In this document: piece by piece, positions 17,158 to 26,670 of the stretch | Position numbering within the stretch: position 1 is the first letter of the stretch | How the letters are laid out: every line of letters begins with the position of its first letter | NCBI RefSeq assembly: GCF_009742725.1 | Contig: NZ_WPHG01000009.1 | Location: 1 to 64,000 of the forward strand | Length of the DNA stretch: 64,000 nt | From: Nitratireductor arenosus | GTDB taxonomy: Bacteria > Pseudomonadota > Alphaproteobacteria > Rhizobiales > Rhizobiaceae | Direction: 5' to 3' | Made by a program: the position numbers and the translations under genes | Notes under the pieces: generated by a model | Seen by the model: the letters and a program-made list of their open reading frames with translations, nothing else | What the model was told of the DNA's origin: nothing | The model's database searches: none

Positions 17158-18494
17158 GCGGACAGCCCTTCCTCAAACAGGTCCGCAGCTTCCATCTCCC
17201 TGGCTCGAGGGTCGGTACGGTTCCACGTATCTTCAGGAACGGCCTGCGCCAGTTCTATCAACGGCAAATGCTCGAAACCAATGAGATGATCGTTTGCGCC
17301 CGTTTTCTCGAAGAGGTCATCTTTTTGCACGGCGCTTTCCGCAAGAAGGCTTTGCCACATGATGACTTGCCCACGCACCGCCGCGTTACGTTCGAGCCGC
17401 TTCTTCCCGGCCAGCAATGCGCCGGGAAAAGGATGCGGAATGAACCCGTTGCGCGTGAAATAGAACGTCGGATCGATAACGATGAACCACTCATCGCCAA
17501 GCCGTTCAAAGCGAAAGTTCGCGGCGTGGTGACGGACATAGCCCGGCTTGTCGGGAAATTTCTTGTTCGGATAATAGCCCACCACCCTGGCCGATGCGTC
17601 TTTCACGCTTGAGGCGTATTTGTAGCGGCGCGATTTGTTGACCCCCAGGGCATGGAAGTAAAACAGCCTCTCCTTGGCAAGATGGCTGATCTGGCCGGAT
17701 ATCTGGCGCACGACACTGCGGCGCAAGAGATCGATCGTGTCATTCGTGTCATCGGGATCATCGTTCTGGGTGAAGAGCGCGGTCTCAACCGCTTCGACCT
17801 GATCGAGGTCGACAATGGCGCTTGTTCCAAACTCTCTCGGATCGAAGAAGGATACAAAACGCCGCTTGCGAATGACCCAGTCGAAGCGCGTGTTCTTCTG
17901 CTTAAGCAGATCAGGTATGGCGTCTCTGCCTGTGCCGAACGGTGACGAGGCCACGAATATCTCGTCCGGCGGCCGGATACGCATCATGTTCATGATGGCG
18001 TTCTCGCCCGTATTCAGAGGCGGGAGATAAACACCGGGCGTATGCCGGTCGATCGTCAAAGCGGCCAGGCGGTCGGCGCAACCGGGACCAAATACATCTT
18101 CGTCCTTGTCGAACCGAAGACGGCGCTCATCACCGCGCAGGCTGTCTGTCACATCCTTCCAATACGCGGATCCGTCGGATTGTCGCCACAGCACGATGAT
18201 GACCGGGATGTTGTACCTGCGCCAATAGGCGAGATCGTCTGCCTTCAGCACATACTCAAATTGGCGGTCGGTCTCCCGAATATACTGGCCCCTTGCCGTC
18301 GCCTTCACCTGGACGCCCAACAGTTTTCCAAGCGGGGCGCCGCTGCGCGGATCGCGCAACTCAATCAGGCCGTCGGTTCCGGCCTCCAGCCTGCCACGGT
18401 TCTCATAGATGAATCCTGTTTCGAGCACGATCTTCTTGACCGCAGTCTCGCCAAGTTCACCCAGAACCTGGTTGTCGGTGATTCTCTTGCTCAT
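17154..18494 (-). CDS. DREN-APAZ effector nuclease of a SPARDA-type short-Argonaute system (446 aa)
   Basis: Residues 1-150 are a DUF4365/DREN nuclease of the PD-(D/E)XK fold. They include LGELGETAVKKIVLE (E13, E16), GTDGLIEL (D41) and GVQVKAT (Q62, K64) as the catalytic triad, then a YWRRYNIPVIIVLW strand. Residues about 160-446 are the APAZ region that docks on the Argonaute, replacing its missing N-terminal part. In SPARDA systems the pair assembles as one complex; target recognition triggers indiscriminate DNA (and RNA) cleavage and aborts infection or plasmid uptake. It is the first gene of a two-gene operon, with a 4-nt overlap with the pAgo. Alternative effector types (SIR2, TIR) are excluded by the QVK nuclease motif. 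Confidence 0.88.
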   Translation of the reverse strand: MSKRITDNQVLGELGETAVKKIVLETGFIYENRGRLEAGTDGLIELRDPRSGAPLGKLLGVQVKATARGQYIRETDRQFEYVLKADDLAYWRRYNIPVIIVLWRQSDGSAYWKDVTDSLRGDERRLRFDKDEDVFGPGCADRLAALTIDRHTPGVYLPPLNTGENAIMNMMRIRPPDEIFVASSPFGTGRDAIPDLLKQKNTRFDWVIRKRRFVSFFDPREFGTSAIVDLDQVEAVETALFTQNDDPDDTNDTIDLLRRSVVRQISGQISHLAKERLFYFHALGVNKSRRYKYASSVKDASARVVGYYPNKKFPDKPGYVRHHAANFRFERLGDEWFIVIDPTFYFTRNGFIPHPFPGALLAGKKRLERNAAVRGQVIMWQSLLAESAVQKDDLFEKTGANDHLIGFEHLPLIELAQAVPEDTWNRTDPRAREMEAADLFEEGLSA

Positions 18495-19044
18495 GGCGCG
18501 AGTATAGGCGCTTTCCTGCTGCCTGCGAGCAGATTGTTCCCGTTATGTTTCCGCATCCCCACATTTCACAGCAGCGCGCGTCACTACGCGGCCGGGCTGT
18601 CGTGAAGGAACCGCTTTGCGGCGTCTGCCGCCTTTCGGCTTCGATCTCTCGCGTATCTGAAGGGGGTGGTTTCGACGCAAGCAGACCTTCTCGTTGGAGA
18701 TCGCCACGTCTGTTACAATCATGCCGTCACCCTACCCGCCGTTCGGCAATGGTCAGCAACGGTCCGAATACCGAAATCATACTTAGAGTCCTTGCTGGCA
18801 GCCACCCATGTGGGCGTTGTCGTAATGCTTGAAGGAACCCTTTTCGTCAGCGAGCATAGTTGTGTGAGCGGCCGACGTCAGGCGGCCAAGATACAGAGCC
18901 CCGTGCCGTCCCTGTTTTCCACACCGCCAACGGCGGGGCGGAGCGAAGCGGAGCAGGCGAGGGGGCTGAACGCGCTTCCCACATTGCGCCGAAGAGAAGC
19001 CCCCGAGCTTGTGGTAAACGGGGGCGGGACGGCTTCCGTTTTAG
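18495..19044. other. 550-bp gap between SPARDA and traG
   Basis: No gene is supported. The left part must carry the SPARDA promoter (minus strand). The right part (18880-19030) is GC-rich with short hairpins such as CCGCC-AA-CGGCGG and may be the end of the traG transcript. Short plus-strand frames here have no protein-like sequence. Confidence 0.5.
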
Positions 19045-20976
19045 CTAGGATCCAGCCGCTCCCGTCTTCGGTTGAAAACCGCTCTTGCCGACGAGCGCAG
19101 CCATTTCCGGACGGCGGAAGTAGATGGCGCGACCGCACCGCAGCGGCGGATTGCCACCGGTCAGGATGATCTGCTCATCGGCGCGCATTTGGGTGACTTC
19201 ATGCGGCAGGATCAGCGGGCGTTGCGAGAGCTGTTGGGAGCGGGTGCGGGACGAACCCATGTCGCGCGAGGTTCGGCTGACCTGGTTCACCTCCACGGTG
19301 GTCATGCCGCAGCGCTCGGAGATGTACTTCGCTGTCTCCGGATCGTTGATGGCCGAGAACGACACCCAGGACGCGGACTCGAACCACTTGGAGGTCGCAT
19401 CACGGCCGCCAAAGGCTTCGCGCATCTGACCGAGTGACTGGAACAGCATCAGCAGGGTGATGCCATATTTGCGGCCAGCATCGCGGGCGGTTTCGATGAT
19501 GCGCATGTAGCCGAGGCGGGCGGCCTCATCGAGAAGGAACAGGGCGCGTTCCTGCATGTCTCCGTTGCGATTGTAGATTGCCTTGAGGAACGCACCGATG
19601 ATGACACGGGCCATGCCGGGATGATTTTCGAGCGTCGACAGATCGATGTTGATGAACACCGTCGTGCGCCCGTTGGCGATATCGTCGGTCCTGAAAGTGT
19701 TGCCCGACACGATGGCTGCGTAGCTGTCGTAGGAGAGCCAGTGCGTCTCCTTGGCGGCGGTCGCATAAACGCCGGAGAAGGTTTGCGGCGTCATGTTGAT
19801 GAAGGGGGCGATGACCTCCTTGACGAACCGGGAGGTCGAGCTTTGATAAAGATCGGCGAGCTTTTCCTTGAGCGTTTCTTCCGGCTCGGCGAGCCGCGCG
19901 CGAACGACGCGTAACGACCGTTCGCGTTGCGTATCGTCCGGATCGGACAGCATCACGTCGGCGATGACGCCGGTGATGAGCTGTTCGGCCGAGACGCGGA
20001 AGAAATCGTCAGCGCCAGAGGTGACGCGCGGCTTCTCCGACATCAGCCAGGCCGCCACCGAGGCAATGTCTTCCTCTGGCGCATTGCCGAAGCGGCCGAT
20101 CCAGTCGAGGACGTTGAAGCCGATGTCGGGGCGTTTCGGATCGAGAATCAGGACGTCCTGCCCATGCGCCTCGCGATGCGCGGCGACCATAGGGGCAATC
20201 TCGGTCGAGGGATCGAGGACGATCAGCGAGCCCTTGAACTTGAGTGCGGTCGGCACGACCACGGAGGTGGTCTTGTAACCGCCGGAACCAGCGAAGACGA
20301 TGCCGTGGGTCGAGCCGAAGCCGCAGTCGAAGCAGACCAGCGGTGACTTTCCTCCCTTGCCCCACGTCTCCTTGCGGCGCGGATCGAAGTTGATGCCGGC
20401 GACGGCATCCTCGTCGACGCGATAGCGTTCGCCGAGCACGATACCGCCGCTTTCAGGAAAGAGACGAGCGATTGTGGCGCCGTTCATCCAATGGCTGTCG
20501 CCATGGATGGCGCGACGGCCGGAGAGCCGTTTCGGACCTGTCGCTCCAAACGCGGCATTGCCGCGCAGCGCAACCCGCAATCCGAACATGCCGGCGACGA
20601 AGGCCGTCGCCGCGCCGCCGATGGGGTAGAGGTCGAGGTAGGAGAATATCGTTCCTTCGGGCACATGGCTGGCGAAGGTGGACAGGCGCGTCATCTCGGA
20701 CAACGCTGCGAAGGCGACGGCGGCAAGGCCGCCGATCAGGACGCCGAGGCCGGCCGACTGAATTGCAAGTGAGCCATTCGCGGCGAACAGGAAGATGACA
20801 CCGATCGCGGCGGCAGCTGCATAGGGCAGGGCAAGACCGATCCGCCCAAGCGTCTGATAACTCTCCGGCGAATTCCCGAATGACGCAAGCCAGGTCTCAA
20901 TCCCCTGGAGCGCGAGCACGATCCCCAACATCATCAATGCCGGTGCGGCCAGCAGCATCAGCTTCTTTGCTGTCAT
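19045..20976 (-). CDS. traG: Ti-type coupling protein TraG (VirD4 family, 643 aa)
   Basis: A type IV coupling ATPase. Several N-terminal membrane helices lie within residues 8-135. Walker A AGSGGYKTT is at 229-237, and a Walker B-like strand (ERALFLLDEAARLG) is further on. The C-terminus has QLSQRPLILPHEVTQM, typical of TraG. It forms the inner-membrane hexamer that passes the TraA-bound strand, and possibly the Fic-BID protein, to the Trb channel. Its start lies inside the 3' end of traD, as expected for a traC-traD-traG operon running away from oriT. Confidence 0.95.
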   Translation of the reverse strand: MTAKKLMLLAAPALMMLGIVLALQGIETWLASFGNSPESYQTLGRIGLALPYAAAAAIGVIFLFAANGSLAIQSAGLGVLIGGLAAVAFAALSEMTRLSTFASHVPEGTIFSYLDLYPIGGAATAFVAGMFGLRVALRGNAAFGATGPKRLSGRRAIHGDSHWMNGATIARLFPESGGIVLGERYRVDEDAVAGINFDPRRKETWGKGGKSPLVCFDCGFGSTHGIVFAGSGGYKTTSVVVPTALKFKGSLIVLDPSTEIAPMVAAHREAHGQDVLILDPKRPDIGFNVLDWIGRFGNAPEEDIASVAAWLMSEKPRVTSGADDFFRVSAEQLITGVIADVMLSDPDDTQRERSLRVVRARLAEPEETLKEKLADLYQSSTSRFVKEVIAPFINMTPQTFSGVYATAAKETHWLSYDSYAAIVSGNTFRTDDIANGRTTVFINIDLSTLENHPGMARVIIGAFLKAIYNRNGDMQERALFLLDEAARLGYMRIIETARDAGRKYGITLLMLFQSLGQMREAFGGRDATSKWFESASWVSFSAINDPETAKYISERCGMTTVEVNQVSRTSRDMGSSRTRSQQLSQRPLILPHEVTQMRADEQIILTGGNPPLRCGRAIYFRRPEMAALVGKSGFQPKTGAAGS

Positions 20977-21187
20977 TGTCGAATATCGCCTTTCCGATTG
21001 CTGCCCATCGGGCCCGCTCTTGCTTGTCTCCGAGCTGCCCGGCAGCCTCGACTAGTGCGCCTAGGATGACGGCGCGATCCTCGCTGCGAAGCCCCGCCTT
21101 TACGACGAGCCCGCCGAGCTGGATCTTCTCGCGCGCATCCTTCTTTCGGGCTTCCGTTTGTGACGCCCGATAGCGGCGTTCATGCAT
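20897..21187 (-). CDS. traD: Conjugal transfer protein TraD (Ti type, 96 aa)
   Basis: A short basic protein with the TraD core REKIQLGGLVVKAGL followed by LRSEDRAVILGALVEAAGQL and RARWAAIGKAIFD. The usual length is about 70 residues; here the frame runs on to overlap the start of traG by 80 bp, giving a longer tail. The ATG at 21187 overlaps the traC stop by 8 nt. TraD assists the relaxosome or coupling in Ti-type systems, but its exact function is unknown. The frame is open further upstream, but that stretch overlaps traC and is discarded. Confidence 0.82.
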   Translation of the reverse strand: MHERRYRASQTEARKKDAREKIQLGGLVVKAGLRSEDRAVILGALVEAAGQLGDKQERARWAAIGKAIFDNDSKEADAAGRTGIDDVGDRARAPGD

Positions 21188-21428
21188 CAGAAGCGTCCGC
21201 TTGAGAGCGAGCAGCCGGCTCGGATGCCTTCTGCTTCGTTCTCGTTTGAAATCGCTTTGCCATCTCTTCGAAGCCTGCGACCAGCTCTGTGTCGGACGCA
21301 TTCACGTCGCCCAATCCGGCCTTTAGCGCGAGCCGGCCGATGCGTTCGGCCTCCTTGGTCTCGGCAAGCTTCAGCTGCTCCTGCAGGCGTTCGATTTCCT
21401 CGCGGATGCGGGAGGAGGGTCGTCTCAT
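21180..21428 (-). CDS. traC: Conjugal transfer protein TraC (Ti type, 82 aa)
   Basis: A short protein beginning MRRPSSRIREEIERLQEQLK (coiled coil), then EAERIGRLALKAGLGD and GFEEMAKRFQ. This order is typical of Ti/rhizobial TraC, an oriT-binding relaxosome component. It is the first gene of traCDG, reading away from the oriT that lies between it and traA, which agrees with the Ti layout. Slightly shorter than the usual ~98 residues. Confidence 0.85.
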   Translation of the reverse strand: MRRPSSRIREEIERLQEQLKLAETKEAERIGRLALKAGLGDVNASDTELVAGFEEMAKRFQTRTKQKASEPAARSQADASDA

Positions 21429-21676
21429 CGGCTGGTTCTCCGGTTGCGGGGATGGTCAATGCGATGCGGAGAGTCGCATTGGACGTGCGCGCAGCGCACC
21501 CTGCGAAAAACCACAGGTAGGCGAAGCCTACGCATTGCGGGAAGAATCCCGCCGTTCGGAAGAACGGTCCAAGGGCGCAGTAATACGTTTCAAGCAACGT
21601 TGCTGCGTTCGGCCCCCGGGAGGGACCGCGCTCGACCGAACTGCATTCGCGTTCGGATCGAGAAAGCACCTGTCCC
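21429..21676. other. oriT: Origin of transfer (oriT) between traC and traA
   Basis: This 248-bp gap separates divergent traC and traA, the standard oriT site of Ti-type plasmids. At 21569-21588 it contains CCAAGGGCGCAGTAATACGT, closely resembling the RSF1010/Ti-type nic region (CCAAGGGCGCAATTATACGT as I recall it). Beside it is a perfect 6-bp inverted repeat CCGTTC/GAACGG (21552-21567). Two more stems lie upstream: GTAGGC/GCCTAC at 21517-21531 and AATGCGA/TCGCATT at 21458-21480. These are expected relaxosome-binding structures. Confidence 0.85.
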
Positions 21677-24600
21677 GTGGCGATCACGCACTTCACGCCC
21701 CAACTGATCAGCCGCGGCGAAGGCCGCAGCGCTGTCGCGGCGGCCGCGTATCGCCATTGCGCCCGCATGGAGAACGAGCGCGAGGGCAGGGTGGCCGACT
21801 TCTCGCGCAAGCCCGGCATGGTGCATGACGAGTTCGTGTTGCCGGCCGATGCGCCGGACTGGGCGAGAGCACTTGTTGCCGATCGCTCGGTTGCCGGCGC
21901 ATCCGAAGCCTTCTGGAACAAGGTGGAGGCGTTCGAGACCCGCAAGGACGCTCAACTCGCCAAGGAGTTCATTCTGGCTCTGCCGCGCGAGCTGACGACC
22001 GAGCAGAATATCGCAATGATGCGCGAGTTCGTCGCCGAGCATGTCAGCACGCGCGGGCTGGTCGCGGACTGGGTCTATCACGATGCGCCGGGCAATCCGC
22101 ATGTGCATCTGATGACGACACTGCGGCCGCTGACTGAAGAGGGATTCGGCGGCAAGAAAGTGCCCGTGATCGGAGAGGACGGACGTCCGGTCCGCTCGAA
22201 GTCCGGTCAGATCATTTACAAGCTCTGGGCTGGTGACAAGGCGGACTTCCTCGCTTTGCGGGAGGCCTGGTACGCCGCGCAGAACAAGCATCTCGAATTG
22301 AACGGCCATGACATTCGTATCGATGGCCGCTCCTATGCCGAGCGCGGTATCGAGCTGGAGCCGACCACGCATATCGGGGTTGCCAGCAAAAACATTCAGC
22401 GGGAGGCGGAGGCTGAAGGGCGCGCGGCCAGGCTTGAACGGCTCGCATTGCACGAGGAAACGCGGCGCGAGAATGCACGCCGGATAGAGCGCCGACCGGA
22501 GATCATACTGGACGCGATCGCGCGCGAGAAGAGCGTCTTCGACGAGCGGGACGTCGCCAAATATCTGCACCGCTATGTCGATGATCCCGGCCAGTTCGCG
22601 AACTTGTTGGCGCGCGTCATGGGAAGCCCGGAAGCCGTGAAGATCGAGGCGGAAGGGGTCGATCCGGAAACCGGCGAGCGACTGCCGGAGCGTTTTGCGA
22701 CGCGTGACATGATCCGCATAGAAGCCGAGATGGGGAACCAGGCCGAGCATCTCGCGACGAATGGCCGGTTCGGCGTCTCAGTGAGCGCGCGGGCCGAAGT
22801 CATTGCCGGCCAGGCGCAGATTTCCGACGAGCAGAGCATCGGCCTGGAACGCATCACCGGCGACGAGCGCCTTGCCATCATCGTCGGCCGCGCGGGCGCC
22901 GGCAAGACAACGATGATGAAGGCAGCGCGCGAAGTATGGGAGGCTTCGGGCTATCGCGTTGTCGGCGGGGCGCTTGCGGGCAAGGCCGCCGAGGGGCTGG
23001 AGAAGGAAGCGGGCATTGCCTCGCGAACGCTGGCGTCCTGGCAACTTCAATGGGAGCGCGGCCGTCTTCACCTGGACAACAAGACCGTGTTCGTGATGGA
23101 CGAGGCGGGCATGGTGTCGTCGCGCCAGATGGCGGACTTCGTTTCGGCCATTGCCCATGCCGGCGCCAAGCTTGTTCTTGTCGGCGATGCCGATCAGTTG
23201 CAGCCGATCGAGGCGGGCGCTGCGTTCCGCTCGCTTGCCGATCGCGTCGGCTATGCCGAGCTCGGCACGATCTATCGGCAGCGTGAGCAATGGATGCGCG
23301 CTGCCTCGATGGATCTTGCCCGAGGCAAAATTGGAGCGGCGATCTCCGCCTATCAGGGGCAGGGACGCCTGGTCGGCATGGAGTTGAAGGACCAGGCGGT
23401 AAGTGCGCTCGTCCGCGACTGGATTGCAGACTACGACCCGAACCGATCGAGCCTGATCCTTGCGCATCTTCGCCGCGACGTGCGGACACTGAACGAGCTG
23501 GCACGCGGCGCGCTTCTCGAGCGTGGTTTGATCGAGCAAGGCCACGCCTTCCGCACGAAAGACGGCATGCGAAATTTCGTGGCTGGCGACCAGATCGTGT
23601 TCCTGAAGAACGAGGGTTCGCTTGGCGTCAAGAACGGCATGATCGGTCGCGTTGTCGAGGCAGAGAAGGGCCGCTTCGTCGCCGAGATCGGAGACGACAA
23701 GAGAAGGGTGGACATCGACCAGCGGTTCTATCGCAATGTCGATCATGGCTATGCGACCACCATCCACAAATCGCAGGGCGCCACCATCGATCGGGTGAAG
23801 GTGCTCGCGACCCTCTCGCTCGACCGGCACCTGACCTATGTGGCGATGACCCGGCATCGCCATGACGTGAAGCTTTATTACGGACGCCGCTCTTTCGAGA
23901 AGGCGGGCGGGCTCATCCAGAACCTGTCGAAGCGTGGGGCCAAGGACACAACACTCGATTTCGCCGGATCGAAGCTCTACGAACAGGCGCTTTCCTATGC
24001 CAACAGTCGCGGTCTCTACGGCGCGCGCGTGGCGAAAGCCCTGATCGAAAACCAGCTCCGTTGGATCAGGGAGCAGCGCGATCGGCTCGAGACGGCCGCT
24101 GCCAGGCTCTCAAGCCTCATCGGGCGGTTCGACCGTGCCGCCGATCGTCAGGCAGCGGCTGCGGCGACCGCGACTGCCTCGTCCGTTTCCCAGCCCTGGA
24201 TTCGCGGTATCGCGACCTGGGCCCAATCCATCCCGCAGCTCGTGGAGGCCAAATTGCAATCAGACGCCACACTCACCCATGCCTGGACCCAGCTTCGCGA
24301 CCGCGTTGCCCAAGTCTATGAGAAGCCCGATGGTGCGATGACTGCGATGAACCTTTCCGCAATCATGGGCGCCAATGAAGCGGAAAGGCGGGCAGCGCAA
24401 AGCCGCATCGTCGACCAGCTCGGTCGCGATCCGGAGGCTTTCGGTGCAATGCGCGGCAAGACCGGCATGTTTGCCTCATCGGAGGCCAAGGCCGAGCGAC
24501 AGCGGGCCTTGAACAACGTTCCGGCGCTCAGGGACAACCTTGCCCGCTATATGCGGCTACGCGCCGAGATCGGAGATCTTCGCACCGTCGAATTGTCGCG

Positions 24601-24985
24601 CGAGCGCGACCGCAGCCGGGTCGACATTCCTGCATTGTCCGGTTCGGCGCAGAGCGTGCTTGACCGCATCCGCGATGCGATCGATCGCAACGACCTTTCG
24701 GCCGCGCTCGGTTTTACCCTGGCCGACAAAATGGTGAAGGCAGAGATTGACCAGCTCAACAAGGCGCTCGACCAGCGGTTTGGAGAACGGGCCTTCCTTG
24801 GCTCGAAAGAGGCCAAGGGTCCGGCCTATGACGCAGCCGCGGCACAAGTCGCCGAGGGCGACCGCTCCAAACTGGTCGCAGCCTGGCCGAGCTTCAGTGC
24901 CGCGCAGCGCGTTGCGGCCTACGAGCGGGCGCAGCAGCAGACCCGGGCCGAGAGCCAAATCCGCGATCAGGGCATGACCCGATGA
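21677..24985 (+). CDS. traA: Relaxase-helicase TraA (MobQ type, 1102 aa)
   Basis: Residues 1-250 are a MobA-like relaxase: the candidate nucleophile Tyr25 in AYRHC and the metal-binding histidines H135, H142 and H144 (VYHDAPGNPHVHLM). The middle is a TraI/RecD-like helicase with Walker A GRAGAGKT near residue 405, VFVMDEAGMV (Walker B) and the C-terminal motif YATTIHKSQGAT. The last ~250 residues are BID-like, as known for rhizobial TraA proteins, and probably give the secretion signal. TraA cuts oriT and pilots the strand into the recipient. The GTG start at 21677 is used; it fits the family N-terminus AITHFTPQLISRGEGRSAV. The gene overlaps traF by 4 nt. Confidence 0.95.
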   Translation: MAITHFTPQLISRGEGRSAVAAAAYRHCARMENEREGRVADFSRKPGMVHDEFVLPADAPDWARALVADRSVAGASEAFWNKVEAFETRKDAQLAKEFILALPRELTTEQNIAMMREFVAEHVSTRGLVADWVYHDAPGNPHVHLMTTLRPLTEEGFGGKKVPVIGEDGRPVRSKSGQIIYKLWAGDKADFLALREAWYAAQNKHLELNGHDIRIDGRSYAERGIELEPTTHIGVASKNIQREAEAEGRAARLERLALHEETRRENARRIERRPEIILDAIAREKSVFDERDVAKYLHRYVDDPGQFANLLARVMGSPEAVKIEAEGVDPETGERLPERFATRDMIRIEAEMGNQAEHLATNGRFGVSVSARAEVIAGQAQISDEQSIGLERITGDERLAIIVGRAGAGKTTMMKAAREVWEASGYRVVGGALAGKAAEGLEKEAGIASRTLASWQLQWERGRLHLDNKTVFVMDEAGMVSSRQMADFVSAIAHAGAKLVLVGDADQLQPIEAGAAFRSLADRVGYAELGTIYRQREQWMRAASMDLARGKIGAAISAYQGQGRLVGMELKDQAVSALVRDWIADYDPNRSSLILAHLRRDVRTLNELARGALLERGLIEQGHAFRTKDGMRNFVAGDQIVFLKNEGSLGVKNGMIGRVVEAEKGRFVAEIGDDKRRVDIDQRFYRNVDHGYATTIHKSQGATIDRVKVLATLSLDRHLTYVAMTRHRHDVKLYYGRRSFEKAGGLIQNLSKRGAKDTTLDFAGSKLYEQALSYANSRGLYGARVAKALIENQLRWIREQRDRLETAAARLSSLIGRFDRAADRQAAAAATATASSVSQPWIRGIATWAQSIPQLVEAKLQSDATLTHAWTQLRDRVAQVYEKPDGAMTAMNLSAIMGANEAERRAAQSRIVDQLGRDPEAFGAMRGKTGMFASSEAKAERQRALNNVPALRDNLARYMRLRAEIGDLRTVELSRERDRSRVDIPALSGSAQSVLDRIRDAIDRNDLSAALGFTLADKMVKAEIDQLNKALDQRFGERAFLGSKEAKGPAYDAAAAQVAEGDRSKLVAAWPSFSAAQRVAAYERAQQQTRAESQIRDQGMTR

Positions 24986-25515
24986 CGAGACAGGGCAGGG
25001 CGCTTGCGATCATCGGCGCCGGCACCGTCCTCCTCGGTTCGATGGCGGCAGCCTTCACATGGGGCGGCTATCGGGTGAACGTCACACCCTCATATCCGTT
25101 GGGCCTTTGGCAAATAGAAACGCTGGACCGACCGATTGCGGTCGGCGACCGTATCTTCATCTGCCCGCCTGCCGGTTCCTCCGTCGATCTTGCCCGCGAG
25201 CGCGGATATCTGCCGCGCGGGCTGTGTCCGGCCGGGACCGCACCGCTCATCAAGACCGTCGTCGCATTGGCCAGCCAGTCCATCCGTGTCGAGGGCCAGG
25301 TCATCATTGATGATGCGCCGTTGCCAGCTTCCACTGTTCATTCCCGTGACGCCGAGGGACGGCCGATGGCCCCCTGGACGGGCGGCGTCGTGCCCGAGGG
25401 CGAATTGTTTCTCCATTCCGATTTCGTTGGTTCCTATGATTCAAGATATTTTGGGCCGCTTCCGGCCGCCGGCGTCCTTGGCCTCGCACGGGAAGTCCTC
25501 ACCTTCACGCCGTAG
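24982..25515 (+). CDS. traF: Conjugal transfer peptidase TraF (S26 family, 177 aa)
   Basis: A membrane-anchored S26 signal-peptidase-like protein. The N-terminal hydrophobic helix spans about residues 8-27. The catalytic serine block TPSYPLGLW has Ser37, and the general base block LIKTVVAL has Lys91. The C-terminal DSRYFGPLPA is typical. TraF processes and circularises the TrbC pilin in RP4/Ti systems; TrbC is present here. It starts 4 nt before the traA stop, so it is translationally coupled to traA, and it overlaps traB. Confidence 0.93.
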   Translation: MTRQGRALAIIGAGTVLLGSMAAAFTWGGYRVNVTPSYPLGLWQIETLDRPIAVGDRIFICPPAGSSVDLARERGYLPRGLCPAGTAPLIKTVVALASQSIRVEGQVIIDDAPLPASTVHSRDAEGRPMAPWTGGVVPEGELFLHSDFVGSYDSRYFGPLPAAGVLGLAREVLTFTP

Positions 25516-26659
25516 TCTCCTGCACGCGGCCTTGTTCGTCGCCGGCGGCGTCATCACCGGCGCATTCGGATGGAGCGGGCATCCGCTCGCCTTCGCCGTC
25601 GGCATAGCCTTCCCGGCGCTTTGGGCCTTCGCTCCTTCGCGCACGGTTGCGGGTCTGGTCGCGCTGGCGCATTTTCTCGGTGCATCGCGCGGCCTGCCGG
25701 TCGGCGCCTCGATCTTTTTCGGCGCGCAGCTCGCCATCGGCCTTGGCCTCTGGCTTGCCGCCTCGCTCATGTTTGTTGCTGTCCATGCTGCGCTGTGGAC
25801 ATCGCGCGGCGGCTGGCGCCGGCCCGTTCGCTACGCGACCGCCGCCGTCCTTATGAGCGTGCCGCCGTTCGGGATTGTCGGTTGGGCCCATCCGATCACA
25901 GCAGCCGGAGTTCTCTTCCCGGGCTGGGCCTGGTTCGGCCTTGCCGCGACCGCCGCCCTGTTGCTCGCGATGACGACACGCATATGGCCGATTGCAGCCG
26001 GCGTTGCAGCGCTCGCCTTCGCCTGGTCAGCCTCGAGCTGGACGCCGCCGGTCGAGCCGGAAGGCTGGCGGGGCATCGACACCAGGTTCAGGTTCGAGCA
26101 GCCCGGCCAGTATGCCGATTATCGTCAGCAGGTCTCGACAATACGACTGGTCGGGGCCGCCGCCGGCGACGGCGCCCGTGTCGCGATCCTGCCGGAAAGC
26201 GCCGTGGGCTTGTGGAGTGCCACCACCGAGCGGCTTTGGACGCGCGAGCTTTCCAGCCTCGACATCATGGTCAATGGCGGCGCGGCCATCGTCGATCCTG
26301 TCGGCTACGACAATGTGATGATCGGGGTTTCGGGGAAGGGCGCGGAGATCCTTTACAGCGAGCGCATGCCGGTCCCGGTTTCCATGTGGCAACCCTGGAC
26401 CACCGGCGGGGCGCACGCGCGGTTCTTCGCCAATCCGGTCTTCGAGTTCGCCGGGCTTAAGGTTGCGCCGCTCATCTGCTATGAGCAGCTGATCATCTGG
26501 CCCGTCATCCAGTCGATGTTGCATGCTCCGGACGTGATTGTTGCGACCGGCAATGCCTGGTGGACCGGCAACACCAATATCGTCGCCATCCAGCGGTCGA
26601 GCGCGCAGGCCTGGGCCTCGCTGTTCGGTCTGCCACTGGTGATGGCGTTCAACGAATAG
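25436..26659 (+). CDS. traB: Conjugal transfer protein TraB (nitrilase-fold, 407 aa)
   Basis: The N-terminal half has about six hydrophobic helices. The C-terminal half is a carbon-nitrogen hydrolase domain with the catalytic glutamate in AILPESAVG and the catalytic cysteine in KVAPLICYEQL. This makes it an apolipoprotein N-acyltransferase-like protein, as in Ti TraB. It is needed for full transfer efficiency in Agrobacterium, but its chemistry is unknown. The start is uncertain: ATG 25436 overlaps traF by 80 bp, and TTG/CTG starts near 25520-25545 would give a product closer to the usual length. It ends LPLVMAFNE, as family members do. Confidence 0.88.
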   Translation: MIQDILGRFRPPASLASHGKSSPSRRSLLHAALFVAGGVITGAFGWSGHPLAFAVGIAFPALWAFAPSRTVAGLVALAHFLGASRGLPVGASIFFGAQLAIGLGLWLAASLMFVAVHAALWTSRGGWRRPVRYATAAVLMSVPPFGIVGWAHPITAAGVLFPGWAWFGLAATAALLLAMTTRIWPIAAGVAALAFAWSASSWTPPVEPEGWRGIDTRFRFEQPGQYADYRQQVSTIRLVGAAAGDGARVAILPESAVGLWSATTERLWTRELSSLDIMVNGGAAIVDPVGYDNVMIGVSGKGAEILYSERMPVPVSMWQPWTTGGAHARFFANPVFEFAGLKVAPLICYEQLIIWPVIQSMLHAPDVIVATGNAWWTGNTNIVAIQRSSAQAWASLFGLPLVMAFNE

Positions 26660-26670
26660 GAGATAGGGTC

